From NCBI GenBank assembly GCA_964602515.1, contig CAZRRJ010000001.1, positions 496,001 through 560,000 on the forward strand: DNA of 64,000 nt, in the 5' to 3' direction. Both the position numbers and the translations under genes were made by a program. This DNA is from Carboxylicivirga sp964602515 (lineage in GTDB: Bacteria > Bacteroidota > Bacteroidia > Bacteroidales > Marinilabiliaceae). The number at the start of each line of letters is the position of its first letter. The stretch's first letter is position 1. This document shows positions 1 to 9,543 of the stretch, piece after piece. The notes beneath the pieces are model-generated. The model searched no databases, was not told the origin of the DNA, and worked only from the letters and a program-made list of their open reading frames with translations.

Positions 1-1080
1 GCCGGAGTTCAGATATCAGTTGCTTATGAAGTTTCGGTTACACACAATAGCATATACGATGTGCCACGTGCTGGTATCAACGTTGGAGAAGGAGCTTTTG
101 GAGGTCATAAAATTGCATATAACGATGTGTTTAATACAGTGCTGGAGACTTCTGACCATGGGGCGTTTAATGCTTGGGGACGCGATCGTTACTGGTGGTC
201 GCAAGGTGTTGATTTAGTAGAAAAACACGAAACAGTATTGTTGGATTGCCTGGCCCCTACCGATATCAATAATAACCGCTGGAAATGTGATCATGGTTGG
301 GATATTGACCTGGATGACGGAGCCAGCCATTACAATATTTATAACAACCTGTGTCTGAATGGAGGTATTAAATTGCGCGAAGGTTTTCACCGCATTGCAC
401 GAAATAATATTTGCCTGGTCAATGGTATGGATTATCATGACTGGTATGAGAACAGCTACGATGTGGTGACACATAATATACTGATGTCGAAACATTACGT
501 TCGTCCGAATGCAGTTAAATACTGGGGAACGGTTATTGACTACAACTTTTTTGGTTCTGGAGTGGAAGATGATCCGCGCTTTAGTCATATCGATCAGAAT
601 AGTTTAAAGGGAGATCCGCAATTTGTGGCTCCTGAAAAGCTTGATTTTCGTGTGGAGCCTACATCATTAGCTTATGCTGTGGGATTCAGGAATTTTGACA
701 TGGATAATTTTGGTGTGGTTTCTCCACGATTAAAGCAAATGGCAAAGCAACCTTCGTTTGATCATAATAATATGGTGGGCCGGAAAGAAGGTAAAATAGT
801 CCGTTTGTTCGGGATGGAGATGAAAGATATTGATAATATATCGGATATGTCGGCTACAGGGATGGGAGAGAAGAAAGGAGCTTTGGTTCTTCAGAAGTTA
901 AGAACCGTGCCGAAGCCATGGCGTGTTATTAATGAGATGGATGTGATCTTGTCTGTTGATGGAGTAACTATAAAAAATGTGGCTCACCTGAAAGAGATTT
1001 TTTCAGAGAAACAGGAGCAAACCAACATAAAGGTAGAAGTATTTCGGAATCAGAAAACCCAGGTTGTTGAGTTGAAATAG
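1..1080 (+). CDS. Parallel beta-helix protein with C-terminal PDZ domain (5' partial)
   Basis: The reading frame is open from base 1, so the start lies outside the window. The visible 359 residues begin with short Asn/Ile/Gly-rich turns (HNSIYDVPRAGINVGEG, NNLCLNGGIKL) typical of right-handed parallel beta-helices that bind or cut polysaccharides. The last ~85 residues look like a PDZ domain (VINEMDVILSVDGVTIKNV). It is the first gene seen of an operon with GH95, GH2 and GH29 enzymes; GH95 starts 30 bases on. The beta-helix may be a glycosidase of the GH141 type known from fucose-rich glycan loci, but this is inference from context and fold. The signal peptide and any catalytic residues upstream cannot be seen. 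Confidence 0.7.
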   Translation, partial: AGVQISVAYEVSVTHNSIYDVPRAGINVGEGAFGGHKIAYNDVFNTVLETSDHGAFNAWGRDRYWWSQGVDLVEKHETVLLDCLAPTDINNNRWKCDHGWDIDLDDGASHYNIYNNLCLNGGIKLREGFHRIARNNICLVNGMDYHDWYENSYDVVTHNILMSKHYVRPNAVKYWGTVIDYNFFGSGVEDDPRFSHIDQNSLKGDPQFVAPEKLDFRVEPTSLAYAVGFRNFDMDNFGVVSPRLKQMAKQPSFDHNNMVGRKEGKIVRLFGMEMKDIDNISDMSATGMGEKKGALVLQKLRTVPKPWRVINEMDVILSVDGVTIKNVAHLKEIFSEKQEQTNIKVEVFRNQKTQVVELK

Positions 1081-1109
1081 TTAAATCATTGCTTAAAATA
1101 GTTTTGAAG

Positions 1110-3473
1110 ATGAAGAAAGTCGTCAGTTTTGAATTCGTTATTATCTTTTTGAGTATCCTGTTTGTTTCATGTACACAAAACGATGAGACCGTCAACAACG
1201 ATAATCTTTCTCTTTGGTACTCCTCTCCTGCTGGCGACGACTGGATGAATGCTCTGCCATTGGGAAATGGCCGACTCGGAGCGATGGTTTTTGGTGGTGT
1301 GGAAGAGGAACGTATCATGTTAAATGAAAATACCCTTTGGAGTGGCTGGTATGATAAGAACAACGATCAGGCTAGTGCACCAGAAGCTTTGGCACAAGTA
1401 CGTGAGCTGTTAAAACAAGGTCGTATAGATGAGGTGCAGGAGATAGCTGTTCAAAAATTGTTATCTCCCAATGGTTATGGGAAAAAGGATTTTGGTAGCT
1501 ATCAATCGTTTTGCGATGTAATCATTCGTACAGAAGGGCTTGAAAGTAATGTAAAAAACTATCATCGTAATTTGGATCTATCTGCAGGTATAGCACAAGT
1601 GCAGTATTCCTTAGGAGATGTTAATTATACCCGTGAATATTTTTGTAGCTATCCTGACAAGGTAATCGTTATGAAACTGGCATCTGATCAGGAAGCGGGC
1701 TGGAATGGCAGCATATTCTTTCAGAGCTTGCATCAGAACTGTAAGATTGAAGCAGATGGAAACAAGCTGGTGCTGAGCGGACAAATAGATACAGGAAATG
1801 ATCAGCATGAAGGATTGAGATTTGAAGCTCAGCTGATTGTTGAAGCCAATAGTGGAAAGGTCGAAGTCCGTGAATCGGTGTTGTATGTGAAAGAGGCTGA
1901 TTCTGTTGTTATAAAGATAGTCGGAGCTACAAATTATCAGATGAGTTATCCGGATTATTACGGTGAATCTCCATCAGTTAAAAACAAAAGAACATTAAAG
2001 AATATAAGCACAAAGAGCTACCGGGAGTTAAAGCTGGCTCATACAAAGGATTTTAGTAACCTTATGAACCGGGTGTCCTTGCAGCTGAAACAGGATACTT
2101 CATATTGTCACCTACCTGTGGATGCGCGACTGGCTAACTATCGCCTAACACGAGATGACCGTCAGTTAGAAACACTATTGTTCCAGTATGGGCGTTATTT
2201 GCTGGTGAGTTCTTCCCGCCCGGGAGGATTGCCTGCAAACCTTCAGGGACTGTGGAACAACTCCAATAATCCACCTTGGAACTGTGACTATCATCTGAAT
2301 ATTAACTTGCAAATGAACTATTGGCCGGCAGAAGTTACCAATCTTTCAGAATGTCATAAACCGTTGATTGAATGGATTGAGGACTTAAGTAAAGCAGGAA
2401 AGAATACAGCCAGGGTGCATTTTGATAGTAAAGGATGGGTATGCAGCCATACATGTAATATCTGGGGTTTTACAGCTCCCGGCTCGCAACGGGGCGTTCA
2501 TATGTTTGAACCACAATCGGCAGCCTGGATTGCTTTACACCTTATAGAACACTTCCAGTTTACCAATGATAAGCAATTTCTTACCGAAAAAGCATGGCCT
2601 ATACTGAAGGGAGCTGCTGAATTCTGGTTAGATAATTTACAGGAATATCCGGGTGGTATACTGGTTTCGGTACCGTCGTATTCACCGGAACATGGACCGC
2701 TGACCCGCGGTGCCTATTTTGATCAGCAAGTGATATGGGAGCTGTTTACAGGTATTATTGAAGCCGGTTCATATCTGCCAAATGAAAAGCAATTTATATC
2801 GACTATCGCTGAAACACGTTCAAAACTCTGGCCTTTAAAAGTTGGAAAACATGGCCAGTTGTGCGAATGGATGGACAATGCCCTCCTGGAGGAGGGCGAC
2901 AGTAAGGCGTATACGTATGTGCTAAAAAATAAGCATCGGCATATCTCGCATCTGATGGCACTTTATCCGGGGCATCAGATTACAGTTGAAAATACGCCTG
3001 AATTGGCTCAGGCAGCAGCCAGGTCACTTGATCTAAGGGGTGATGGAGGTACCGGATGGAGTAAAGCCTGGAAAATCAGCTGCCGTGCCCGTTTGAAAGA
3101 TGGTAATCATGCCTGGAAACTCGCCAGTGAGCATTTGGCTCATAACATGTATAATAACTTGTTTGACAAGTGTCCCCCTTTCCAGATCGACGGTAATTTT
3201 GGTTATACAGCCGGGGTGGCAGAGATGCTGTTGCAAAGTCATAACAACGAAATAGAGCTGCTACCGGCTCTGCCTGATGCCTGGTCATCAGGGGAAGTGA
3301 AAGGGCTTTGTGCCAGGGGCGGCATAAGCATTGATATGAAGTGGGACGAAGGAAAGCTGGTTAGTGCAACGATTAGTTCACAAGCGGCAAAAGAATGTCA
3401 GGTAAAGTATAAGGGGCAAAAGGTCACTATAAAGTTAGTTACCGGAGAAGCAGTCGAATATAAACCAGTATAA
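1110..3473 (+). CDS. GH95 family alpha-L-fucosidase/alpha-L-galactosidase lipoprotein
   Basis: A 787-residue enzyme of the usual GH95 size. GH95 enzymes cleave alpha-1,2-linked L-fucose (some alpha-L-galactose) with inversion. The N-terminal beta-sandwich carries the family signature PLGNGRLGAMVFGG and NENTLWSG. The (alpha/alpha)6 domain has GGLPANLQGLWN, HLNINLQMNYWPAE (the Asn-x-Asn pair of the active site), SPEHGPLTRGAYFDQQ (likely acid Glu) and FQIDGNFG (Asp). The start is set at the ATG at 1110, which begins a lipoprotein signal with Cys after LSILFVS; a TTG 21 bases upstream in the same frame is less likely. The protein is probably anchored on the periplasmic or outer-membrane face. It sits inside the glycosidase operon, 12 bases before the next gene. 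Confidence 0.93.
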   Translation: MKKVVSFEFVIIFLSILFVSCTQNDETVNNDNLSLWYSSPAGDDWMNALPLGNGRLGAMVFGGVEEERIMLNENTLWSGWYDKNNDQASAPEALAQVRELLKQGRIDEVQEIAVQKLLSPNGYGKKDFGSYQSFCDVIIRTEGLESNVKNYHRNLDLSAGIAQVQYSLGDVNYTREYFCSYPDKVIVMKLASDQEAGWNGSIFFQSLHQNCKIEADGNKLVLSGQIDTGNDQHEGLRFEAQLIVEANSGKVEVRESVLYVKEADSVVIKIVGATNYQMSYPDYYGESPSVKNKRTLKNISTKSYRELKLAHTKDFSNLMNRVSLQLKQDTSYCHLPVDARLANYRLTRDDRQLETLLFQYGRYLLVSSSRPGGLPANLQGLWNNSNNPPWNCDYHLNINLQMNYWPAEVTNLSECHKPLIEWIEDLSKAGKNTARVHFDSKGWVCSHTCNIWGFTAPGSQRGVHMFEPQSAAWIALHLIEHFQFTNDKQFLTEKAWPILKGAAEFWLDNLQEYPGGILVSVPSYSPEHGPLTRGAYFDQQVIWELFTGIIEAGSYLPNEKQFISTIAETRSKLWPLKVGKHGQLCEWMDNALLEEGDSKAYTYVLKNKHRHISHLMALYPGHQITVENTPELAQAAARSLDLRGDGGTGWSKAWKISCRARLKDGNHAWKLASEHLAHNMYNNLFDKCPPFQIDGNFGYTAGVAEMLLQSHNNEIELLPALPDAWSSGEVKGLCARGGISIDMKWDEGKLVSATISSQAAKECQVKYKGQKVTIKLVTGEAVEYKPV

Positions 3474-3485
3474 TAGAAATAGAAT

Positions 3486-5786
3486 ATGATGTTTTTCAGA
3501 AATTTGACGGTTACACTATTATTGCTTATAGCAATAGTTTCGTGTAAAAGTGGTTTTACAGAACAAGACCGAAAAGACTGGTTGCTTGACGGATCAAGCT
3601 ATGTAGCTACGATAACTGAAAATAAGGATCAAAATAGGATAGTGCTGGGTAATGGTTTGGTGGAGAGAATATTCAGCATATCACCAAATTGTGCTACAGT
3701 AGCCTATAATAACCTGATGACAGGAGAGTCAGAGATCAGGGCTGTTAGGCCGGAAGCTGAATTGACTATAAATGGGAAAACATATATCGTTGGGGGATTA
3801 ACTCATCAGCCTGTGCAGAATTTCTTATCAGAAGAATTTAGAAACACGATGCGTTCAATTCCGGGATCATTCACATATGTGAATCACAAAATAAGTGATA
3901 CTAAAGAACGAATGGCATGGCAACCCAATGAACAATGGCTTACTGAGAATCTGCCGTGGCCGGTGCCCGGTAAGCGGATTACTTTTACCTATAAAGCACC
4001 TGAAGGTGTTGATAGTGATATTGCTAACTTGAAGGTGGACGTGGTATATGAAATGTACAACGGTGCACCTATTATTTCTAAGTGGTTGGAAATAAGAAAT
4101 GATGGAGAAAAGCAGGTTGTTTTGAACGCTTTTAAAAGTGAGATCCTCGCTATGGTTGAAACAGCTCCTAAGGTACACTATGGAGAGCCTCACGAAGTGC
4201 GTGTCTTATGCCAGGAGGAAGGAGCAACAACTCAAAATTACCGGAAGGCTCCGGCTCAGACAGATGCGCCAAGGGATTATATCGACCGCTTTACTCAGCT
4301 TTTTGTGGTAACTGATTATGCAATGGGAGGTGATATGGAACCAATGAAAGATAATCCGGCAGTGCGCTGGTGTTTCGATCATCCCGAGTACGAGAAGACA
4401 GGTATTCGTTATTACGGACAATACAAACCGGCCAGGCTTGAAGTAATGCCTCCAATGCAACCTGAAATAAAAATACCTGCAAACAGTACATGGGATTCAT
4501 TTACTGCTTTTGAGATGATGCGTGATGCTACAGATACAGAACGGCGTGGTCTCGCAGAATGTAAATTCTGGCGAATGATGGCTCCCTGGACTCAGGAGAA
4601 TCCTATTCTGATGCATGTGAAGAAAGCAGATCCTGAATCTGTTAAAAAAGCCATTGATCAATGTGCTGAAGTGGGGTTTGAGATGGTGATCATGACTTTC
4701 GGAAGTGGATTTAATATCCTAAACTCATCTGAAGAATATCTTGGACAGATGAAAGAATTGGGGCAGTATGCAAAATCAAAAGGTATTGCTTTGGGTGGTT
4801 ATTCACTCCTGGCAAGTTGTGGAGGAAAAAAGGAGTATCTGGCTATTAGCCCGATAACAGGCAAACCGGCCACCAGTCGTTTTGATGGTGCGCGCTTTGG
4901 TCATTCTCCGTGCCTGGCTACTGATTGGGGTGAGACGTATTTTAATACATTGAAAGCGTATTTTAAGCAAACCGGAATGAATGTATTTGAGCATGATGGT
5001 TCATACCCGGGCGATGTATGTGCTTCAACATCGCACTCTGGACATGAAGGGGTTGGAGATTCGCAATACAAACAGTGGGAACGTATTCATGAGTATTACC
5101 AATGGTGCCGAGCCAATGGCATTTACCTAATGGTGCCTGACTGGCATTTCCTTTCCGGTTCCAGTAAAACACCTATGGGATATGTAGAAACGAACTGGTC
5201 GTTACCCCGTGCTTACCAGGAGATAATTGAAAGGCAGAATATTTATGACGGAACCTGGCAAAAGTCACCATCCATGGGCTATATGTTTGTTCCGCTTACG
5301 CAGTATCATGGTGGTGGTGCAGCTGCTACAATAGAACCTCTAAACGAACATCTGGATCACTATGAATGCCGTCTACAAAATCTCTTTGGAGCCGGTGTTC
5401 AGGCCTGTTACAGAGGACCTCGACTTTATGATACAGATACTACAAAAAAACTGGTTAAAAAATGGGTTTCGTTTTATAAGAAATACAGGGTAATCCTGAA
5501 TTCTGATATTATTCACCTGCGTCGGCCTGATGGTAAAAACTGGGATGGAATATTGCATGTTAATCCTACTTTAGAGCAAAAAGGGTTTATTTCGGTATAT
5601 AACCCTTTAGATGTTGATATTGAAGAAATAATAAATGTACCGCTTTATTATAGTGGATTAACCAATAAAGCGGTAGTAAAAGAACAGGATGGTAAAGGCG
5701 TTACTTATAAATTAAACAGGGATTATTCGATTGATATCACAATAACAATTCCTGCGAAAGGGTACAACTGGTATGTAATACAATAA
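3486..5786 (+). CDS. Glycoside-hydrolase-like lipoprotein, family uncertain (alpha-galactosidase-like)
   Basis: A 766-residue lipoprotein (signal with LLLIAIVSC). Residues about 40-340 look like a beta-sandwich; 350-700 look like a TIM barrel with EVGFEMVIMTFGSGF, KSKGIALGGYSLLAS and a conserved-looking FEHDGSYPGD around Asp504, the best candidate nucleophile. Overall order and size recall clan GH-D (GH27/GH36) alpha-galactosidases, but the usual GH36 nucleophile motif and the Cys-rich acid motif are not evident, so I do not assign a family. Two ATG codons stand in tandem at 3486 and 3489. The neighbours are GH95 and GH2, so it probably removes another decoration from the same fucosylated glycan. 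The activity is inferred only. Confidence 0.75.
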   Translation: MMFFRNLTVTLLLLIAIVSCKSGFTEQDRKDWLLDGSSYVATITENKDQNRIVLGNGLVERIFSISPNCATVAYNNLMTGESEIRAVRPEAELTINGKTYIVGGLTHQPVQNFLSEEFRNTMRSIPGSFTYVNHKISDTKERMAWQPNEQWLTENLPWPVPGKRITFTYKAPEGVDSDIANLKVDVVYEMYNGAPIISKWLEIRNDGEKQVVLNAFKSEILAMVETAPKVHYGEPHEVRVLCQEEGATTQNYRKAPAQTDAPRDYIDRFTQLFVVTDYAMGGDMEPMKDNPAVRWCFDHPEYEKTGIRYYGQYKPARLEVMPPMQPEIKIPANSTWDSFTAFEMMRDATDTERRGLAECKFWRMMAPWTQENPILMHVKKADPESVKKAIDQCAEVGFEMVIMTFGSGFNILNSSEEYLGQMKELGQYAKSKGIALGGYSLLASCGGKKEYLAISPITGKPATSRFDGARFGHSPCLATDWGETYFNTLKAYFKQTGMNVFEHDGSYPGDVCASTSHSGHEGVGDSQYKQWERIHEYYQWCRANGIYLMVPDWHFLSGSSKTPMGYVETNWSLPRAYQEIIERQNIYDGTWQKSPSMGYMFVPLTQYHGGGAAATIEPLNEHLDHYECRLQNLFGAGVQACYRGPRLYDTDTTKKLVKKWVSFYKKYRVILNSDIIHLRRPDGKNWDGILHVNPTLEQKGFISVYNPLDVDIEEIINVPLYYSGLTNKAVVKEQDGKGVTYKLNRDYSIDITITIPAKGYNWYVIQ

Positions 5787-5805
5787 TATAAATCAAATTT
5801 AAAGT

Positions 5806-7920
5806 ATGAAAAAGAGTCAAATAGTAATATTTCTATTAGTGGTATTGAGTGTTTATAACGGATTTGCACAGGGAAGGGAAGTGCGATCGTTTAATGACAA
5901 ATGGGAGTTTAAGAGAGGTCCTTTCCCGGATAATCCTGTTAAATTGATTAATAGCTGGGATAATAAGTGGAATGAGGTAATGCTTCCACACACCTGGAAT
6001 GCTAAAGATATGCAAGAAAAGCACAACGCTTTTTATGCTGGGGAAGCCTGTTACCGTAAAACATTTTATGCATCTGAAGAAATGAAAGATAAGCGTATCT
6101 TTTTACGTTTTGAAGGGGTTGGTCAGGTTGCTGAACTATATGTGAATGGCGAATTTATTGGTAACCATAAAGGAGGCTATTCTGCTTTTGCATTTGATAT
6201 TGCTCCTGCATTAAAGTGGGGTAAAGACAATGAAATTATGTTGTTGGTTGATAACTCTACACGTCCTGATATCATTCCGGTTAACCATAGCCTTTTTGGA
6301 GTGTATGGAGGTATTTACCGTCCGGTATGGATGATTATTACGGATAAAGTGAACATTGCTGTTACTGACCATGCCTCAAATGGTGTTTATATCAGCCAGC
6401 GTAACGTTAGTTCAAAAAGTGCTGATGTAAGTGTTAAAGTAAAGCTGGTGAATAAAAATCTTTACGCACGGAAAATTACATTGGAAACCCGCATAGCAGA
6501 TAATGCTGGACGTTTAGTGAAAAGTAATTCAACTGCAATTAACATGACTCCACAGGGAATGCAAAGTTTTGTACATGATTACACTATCCGCAGACCACAC
6601 CTGTGGCAGGGCTTAGATGATCCTTATCTATATAAAGTAGAAACACTGATAAAGGAGGAAGGAAAAGTAATTGATAAAGTGGTGCAACCACTGGGATTAA
6701 GAAATATTGAGGTAATTGGAGGTAAAGGTGTGTTCCTGAATGGTGAAAAATATCCAATGTACGGGGTATGTCGTCACCAGGACTGGTGGAAGCTGGGAAG
6801 TGCCCTTGAGAATAAACACCACGATCAGGATTTGGCCATGATTATGGAGATGGGGGTAACCACTATTCGTCTGGCTCACTACCAACAGTCCGATTATTTC
6901 TACTCAAAATGTGATAGCCTTGGACTTTTGGTTTGGGCAGAAGTGCCATTTGTTAACCGTGTAACAGGCGAAGAAGGTTCAAATGCCAAAGAGCAACTGA
7001 AAGATTTGATCCGTCAGAGCTACAATCATCCTTCTATTTATGTGTGGGGCTTGCATAACGAGGTGTACCATCCACATCAGTATACATCGCGTTTAACCCA
7101 AGAAATGCATGATTTGGCCAAGGAAGAAGATCCTGGGCGTAACACTGTGGCAGTTAATGGTTATGGACATATGGAGCACCAGGTTAATCTGAATGCTGAT
7201 ATACAGGGAATGAACCGCTATTATGGATGGTACGAAAAAACAATTCCCGATATTAAAGGTTGGGTAGAAGGTTTAGAAGCAAAATATCCAGATCATAAGG
7301 TTATGTTGACAGAGTATGGTGCGGACTCCAATATTCACCATCAAACAGAATATATTGGTAATACAATCCGTTGGTGGGATGACTATTTTCCTGAAACATA
7401 CCAGACCAAGATGCACGAGATCCAGTGGGGCGTGATTGAAAAACATCCTTACATTACTGCTTCTTATTTATGGAATATGTTTGATTTTGCGGTTCCAATG
7501 TGGTCGCGTGGTGGGGTTGAAGCCCGTAATATGAAAGGTCTGATCACCTTTGATCGTAAAATTAAAAAAGATGCCTTCTACTGGTATAAAGCCAACTGGA
7601 GTAAGGAGCCTGTGGTTTATCTGACACAGCGTCGTAATCAGGATCGTGAAAAACAAATCACCAGCATTACTGTGTATTCTAATGTTGGCCAGCCAACTGT
7701 TTATTTGAATGGCAAGGAGTTGTCAGGCATAAAAACAGGAGCAACTCAGGTACATTATATTTTTGAAAATGTGAAATTGCAGAATGGTGTTAATACCATT
7801 AAAGCGGTTGTTGTTAAAGATGGACAAACAATTGAAGACCAAATTGAATGGAATTTTACTGGTGAGAAAAAACGTGAAAGTCTTGAATACCTAAATAATG
7901 ATGCTCACTGGGGATTTTAA
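5806..7920 (+). CDS. GH2 family beta-glycosidase (beta-galactosidase/glucuronidase-like)
   Basis: A secreted 704-residue enzyme with a type I signal peptide (cut near GFAQG). Domain order is GH2: jelly-roll sugar-binding domain (~25-190, RFEGVGQVAELYVNGEFIG, GVYGGIYRPVWM), Ig-like domain (~195-300), TIM barrel (~310-590) and a C-terminal beta domain. The acid/base is Glu419 in GLHNEVYHP and the nucleophile Glu503 in MLTEYGAD, matching the family spacing. GH2 covers beta-galactosidase, beta-glucuronidase and beta-mannosidase; the linkage cut here cannot be told. It lies 19 bases after the preceding gene and 13 bases before GH29 and should act after the fucosidases on the shared glycan. Confidence 0.92.
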   Translation: MKKSQIVIFLLVVLSVYNGFAQGREVRSFNDKWEFKRGPFPDNPVKLINSWDNKWNEVMLPHTWNAKDMQEKHNAFYAGEACYRKTFYASEEMKDKRIFLRFEGVGQVAELYVNGEFIGNHKGGYSAFAFDIAPALKWGKDNEIMLLVDNSTRPDIIPVNHSLFGVYGGIYRPVWMIITDKVNIAVTDHASNGVYISQRNVSSKSADVSVKVKLVNKNLYARKITLETRIADNAGRLVKSNSTAINMTPQGMQSFVHDYTIRRPHLWQGLDDPYLYKVETLIKEEGKVIDKVVQPLGLRNIEVIGGKGVFLNGEKYPMYGVCRHQDWWKLGSALENKHHDQDLAMIMEMGVTTIRLAHYQQSDYFYSKCDSLGLLVWAEVPFVNRVTGEEGSNAKEQLKDLIRQSYNHPSIYVWGLHNEVYHPHQYTSRLTQEMHDLAKEEDPGRNTVAVNGYGHMEHQVNLNADIQGMNRYYGWYEKTIPDIKGWVEGLEAKYPDHKVMLTEYGADSNIHHQTEYIGNTIRWWDDYFPETYQTKMHEIQWGVIEKHPYITASYLWNMFDFAVPMWSRGGVEARNMKGLITFDRKIKKDAFYWYKANWSKEPVVYLTQRRNQDREKQITSITVYSNVGQPTVYLNGKELSGIKTGATQVHYIFENVKLQNGVNTIKAVVVKDGQTIEDQIEWNFTGEKKRESLEYLNNDAHWGF

Positions 7921-7933
7921 AAAATGATTAATT

Positions 7934-9385
7934 ATGAAACGAATAGTAAATAGGAAATCTATGAATAAGTTATTCTATTGCCTTTTATTGCTTAGCTTGT
8001 TTAGTATACAGGGAATGAATCAGTTGTTAGCGCAAAAAGAGGTGAAGTATGGGCAGTTAACTGAATTGCCACGTCAGGATGAAGCCATGAAAAAATGGCG
8101 TGAGAACCGCTTCGGACAGTTTATCCACTGGGGACTTTATGCTATCCCCGGAGGTATATGGGAAGGTAAAACATATCCTTATGCTTCTGAGTTTTTGAAA
8201 GGTTCGGCAAAAATATCTACATCTACATGGGATTCATTGGCTTATCAATTTGATATACCAAAATATAATCCGCAGGAATGGGCCTCTATTGCCAAAAATA
8301 TGGGTGTTAAGTATGTAACAATCACCACTAAGCATCACGAAGGGTTCTGCTTGTGGCCAAGCGAGTACACTGATTTCGATATCGAAAACACCCCTTATAA
8401 AAAAGACCTTCTTCGTGAGTTTGTAGATGCTTATACAGCTGTGGGAATTGATGTTAATCTATATTATTCGGTATTAGACTGGCATCACCCTGATTGGCGT
8501 TATGATATTAAAAGCGATGAAGATAAAGCTGCTTTTGAGCGTTTTAAAGAGTTTACTAAAAATCAGTTGGTAGAGTTGGTGACCCGTTATCCTGAAGTGA
8601 AAGGGTTATGGTTTGATGGAACATGGGATAAGTCATGGAAGAAGAACGGCCAATTTTCATATGAACTTGAAAAACTTCTGAAAGAAAAGCGTCCTGGTTT
8701 AATTGTAAATAGTCGTATGCGTGCCGATGAGCATGGGGCTCGTCATTTTGATAGTAATGGAGTACTGATGGGGGATTATGAGTCGGGTTATGAGCGTCGC
8801 TTACCTGATCCAAATGATAAAGAGGTGTTAACTCGCGATTGGGAGTGTTGTATGACAATACCTGAAAATCAATGGGGATACCATAAAGATTGGACAATCA
8901 GTCATGTAAAATCGCCGTTGGAATTGATTGAAATGCTGGTGCAGTGTACATCTCAGAATGGTAATTTCTTGCTTAATTTCGGCCCCATGGGTAATGGTGA
9001 TATACGTAGTGAAGAGCGTGAGGTTGCTAAAAAAATAGGTGAATGGATGGAAGTGAATGCTAAGGTGGTATATGGTTGTGGACCTTCCGGCTTAGTTAAG
9101 CAGGATTGGGGCTATTTTACGCATAGTGAAGAGACCGGAAAGGTGTATATGGTTGTATTTAATAACCCTGTTACTGGTAAGTATAAAGTAAGGTTACAAT
9201 CTAAAAAACAAACTTTAAAGAAGGCAACATTAATTAATGGAGATAAGGCTCTCGACATTGAGCAAATTAGCCAGACAGAGTATTTTATTATACCTAAAAA
9301 GGTAAATCGTAAAAAGCCATTCGTAATTGAATTGGAGATTGAAGATAAAGATTCGGGAAAATTCCATCAAAAGGCTTTAACATAG
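7934..9385 (+). CDS. GH29 family alpha-L-fucosidase
   Basis: A retaining alpha-L-fucosidase of 483 residues (474 if the second ATG at 7961 is used; that one has AGGAAA just upstream and leads straight into the signal peptide, so it may be the true start). Family motifs in order: RFGQFIHWGLYAIPGG, ITTKHHEGFCLWPS, YYSVLDWHHPDW and the nucleophile Asp in GLWFDGTW (residue 228 from the first ATG), then LVQCTSQNGNFLLNFGPMG at the barrel end and a small C-terminal beta domain. It is exported (LLLLSLFSIQG core). With GH95 in the same operon it gives two fucosidase families that release fucose in different linkages. Confidence 0.95.
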   Translation: MKRIVNRKSMNKLFYCLLLLSLFSIQGMNQLLAQKEVKYGQLTELPRQDEAMKKWRENRFGQFIHWGLYAIPGGIWEGKTYPYASEFLKGSAKISTSTWDSLAYQFDIPKYNPQEWASIAKNMGVKYVTITTKHHEGFCLWPSEYTDFDIENTPYKKDLLREFVDAYTAVGIDVNLYYSVLDWHHPDWRYDIKSDEDKAAFERFKEFTKNQLVELVTRYPEVKGLWFDGTWDKSWKKNGQFSYELEKLLKEKRPGLIVNSRMRADEHGARHFDSNGVLMGDYESGYERRLPDPNDKEVLTRDWECCMTIPENQWGYHKDWTISHVKSPLELIEMLVQCTSQNGNFLLNFGPMGNGDIRSEEREVAKKIGEWMEVNAKVVYGCGPSGLVKQDWGYFTHSEETGKVYMVVFNNPVTGKYKVRLQSKKQTLKKATLINGDKALDIEQISQTEYFIIPKKVNRKKPFVIELEIEDKDSGKFHQKALT

Positions 9386-9403
9386 TTTATAGTTAATTAT
9401 AGG

Positions 9404-9477
9404 TGCTCCCGGTTTATTGCTATAACCTGCTATTTCTTAAGGCTAATTAGGTTTTAGGAAATTGTAAACTGGGAGTA
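9404..9477 (+). other. Structured intergenic element, imperfect 13-bp stem
   Basis: Between the GH29 and metallopeptidase genes, TGCTCCCGGTTTA (9404-9416) pairs with TAAACTGGGAGTA (9465-9477), with G-U pairs only. A smaller AACCT/AGGTT stem sits inside. A T-rich tract follows. It could be a weak terminator or an RNA-stability hairpin that sets the ratio of the last gene to the rest of the operon. The pairing is seen; the role is inference. Confidence 0.45.
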
Positions 9478-9543
9478 TTTATTTTAATTATCCTTTTAGA
9501 TTTTTTTGAATATGATTATATCAGTAATAAATAATAGGAATTT

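Noticed and set aside
968..1363. Long antisense frames inside the glycosidase, helicase and clpC genes
   Set aside because: They lie fully opposite strong coding genes, lack signals of their own and show no family motifs.
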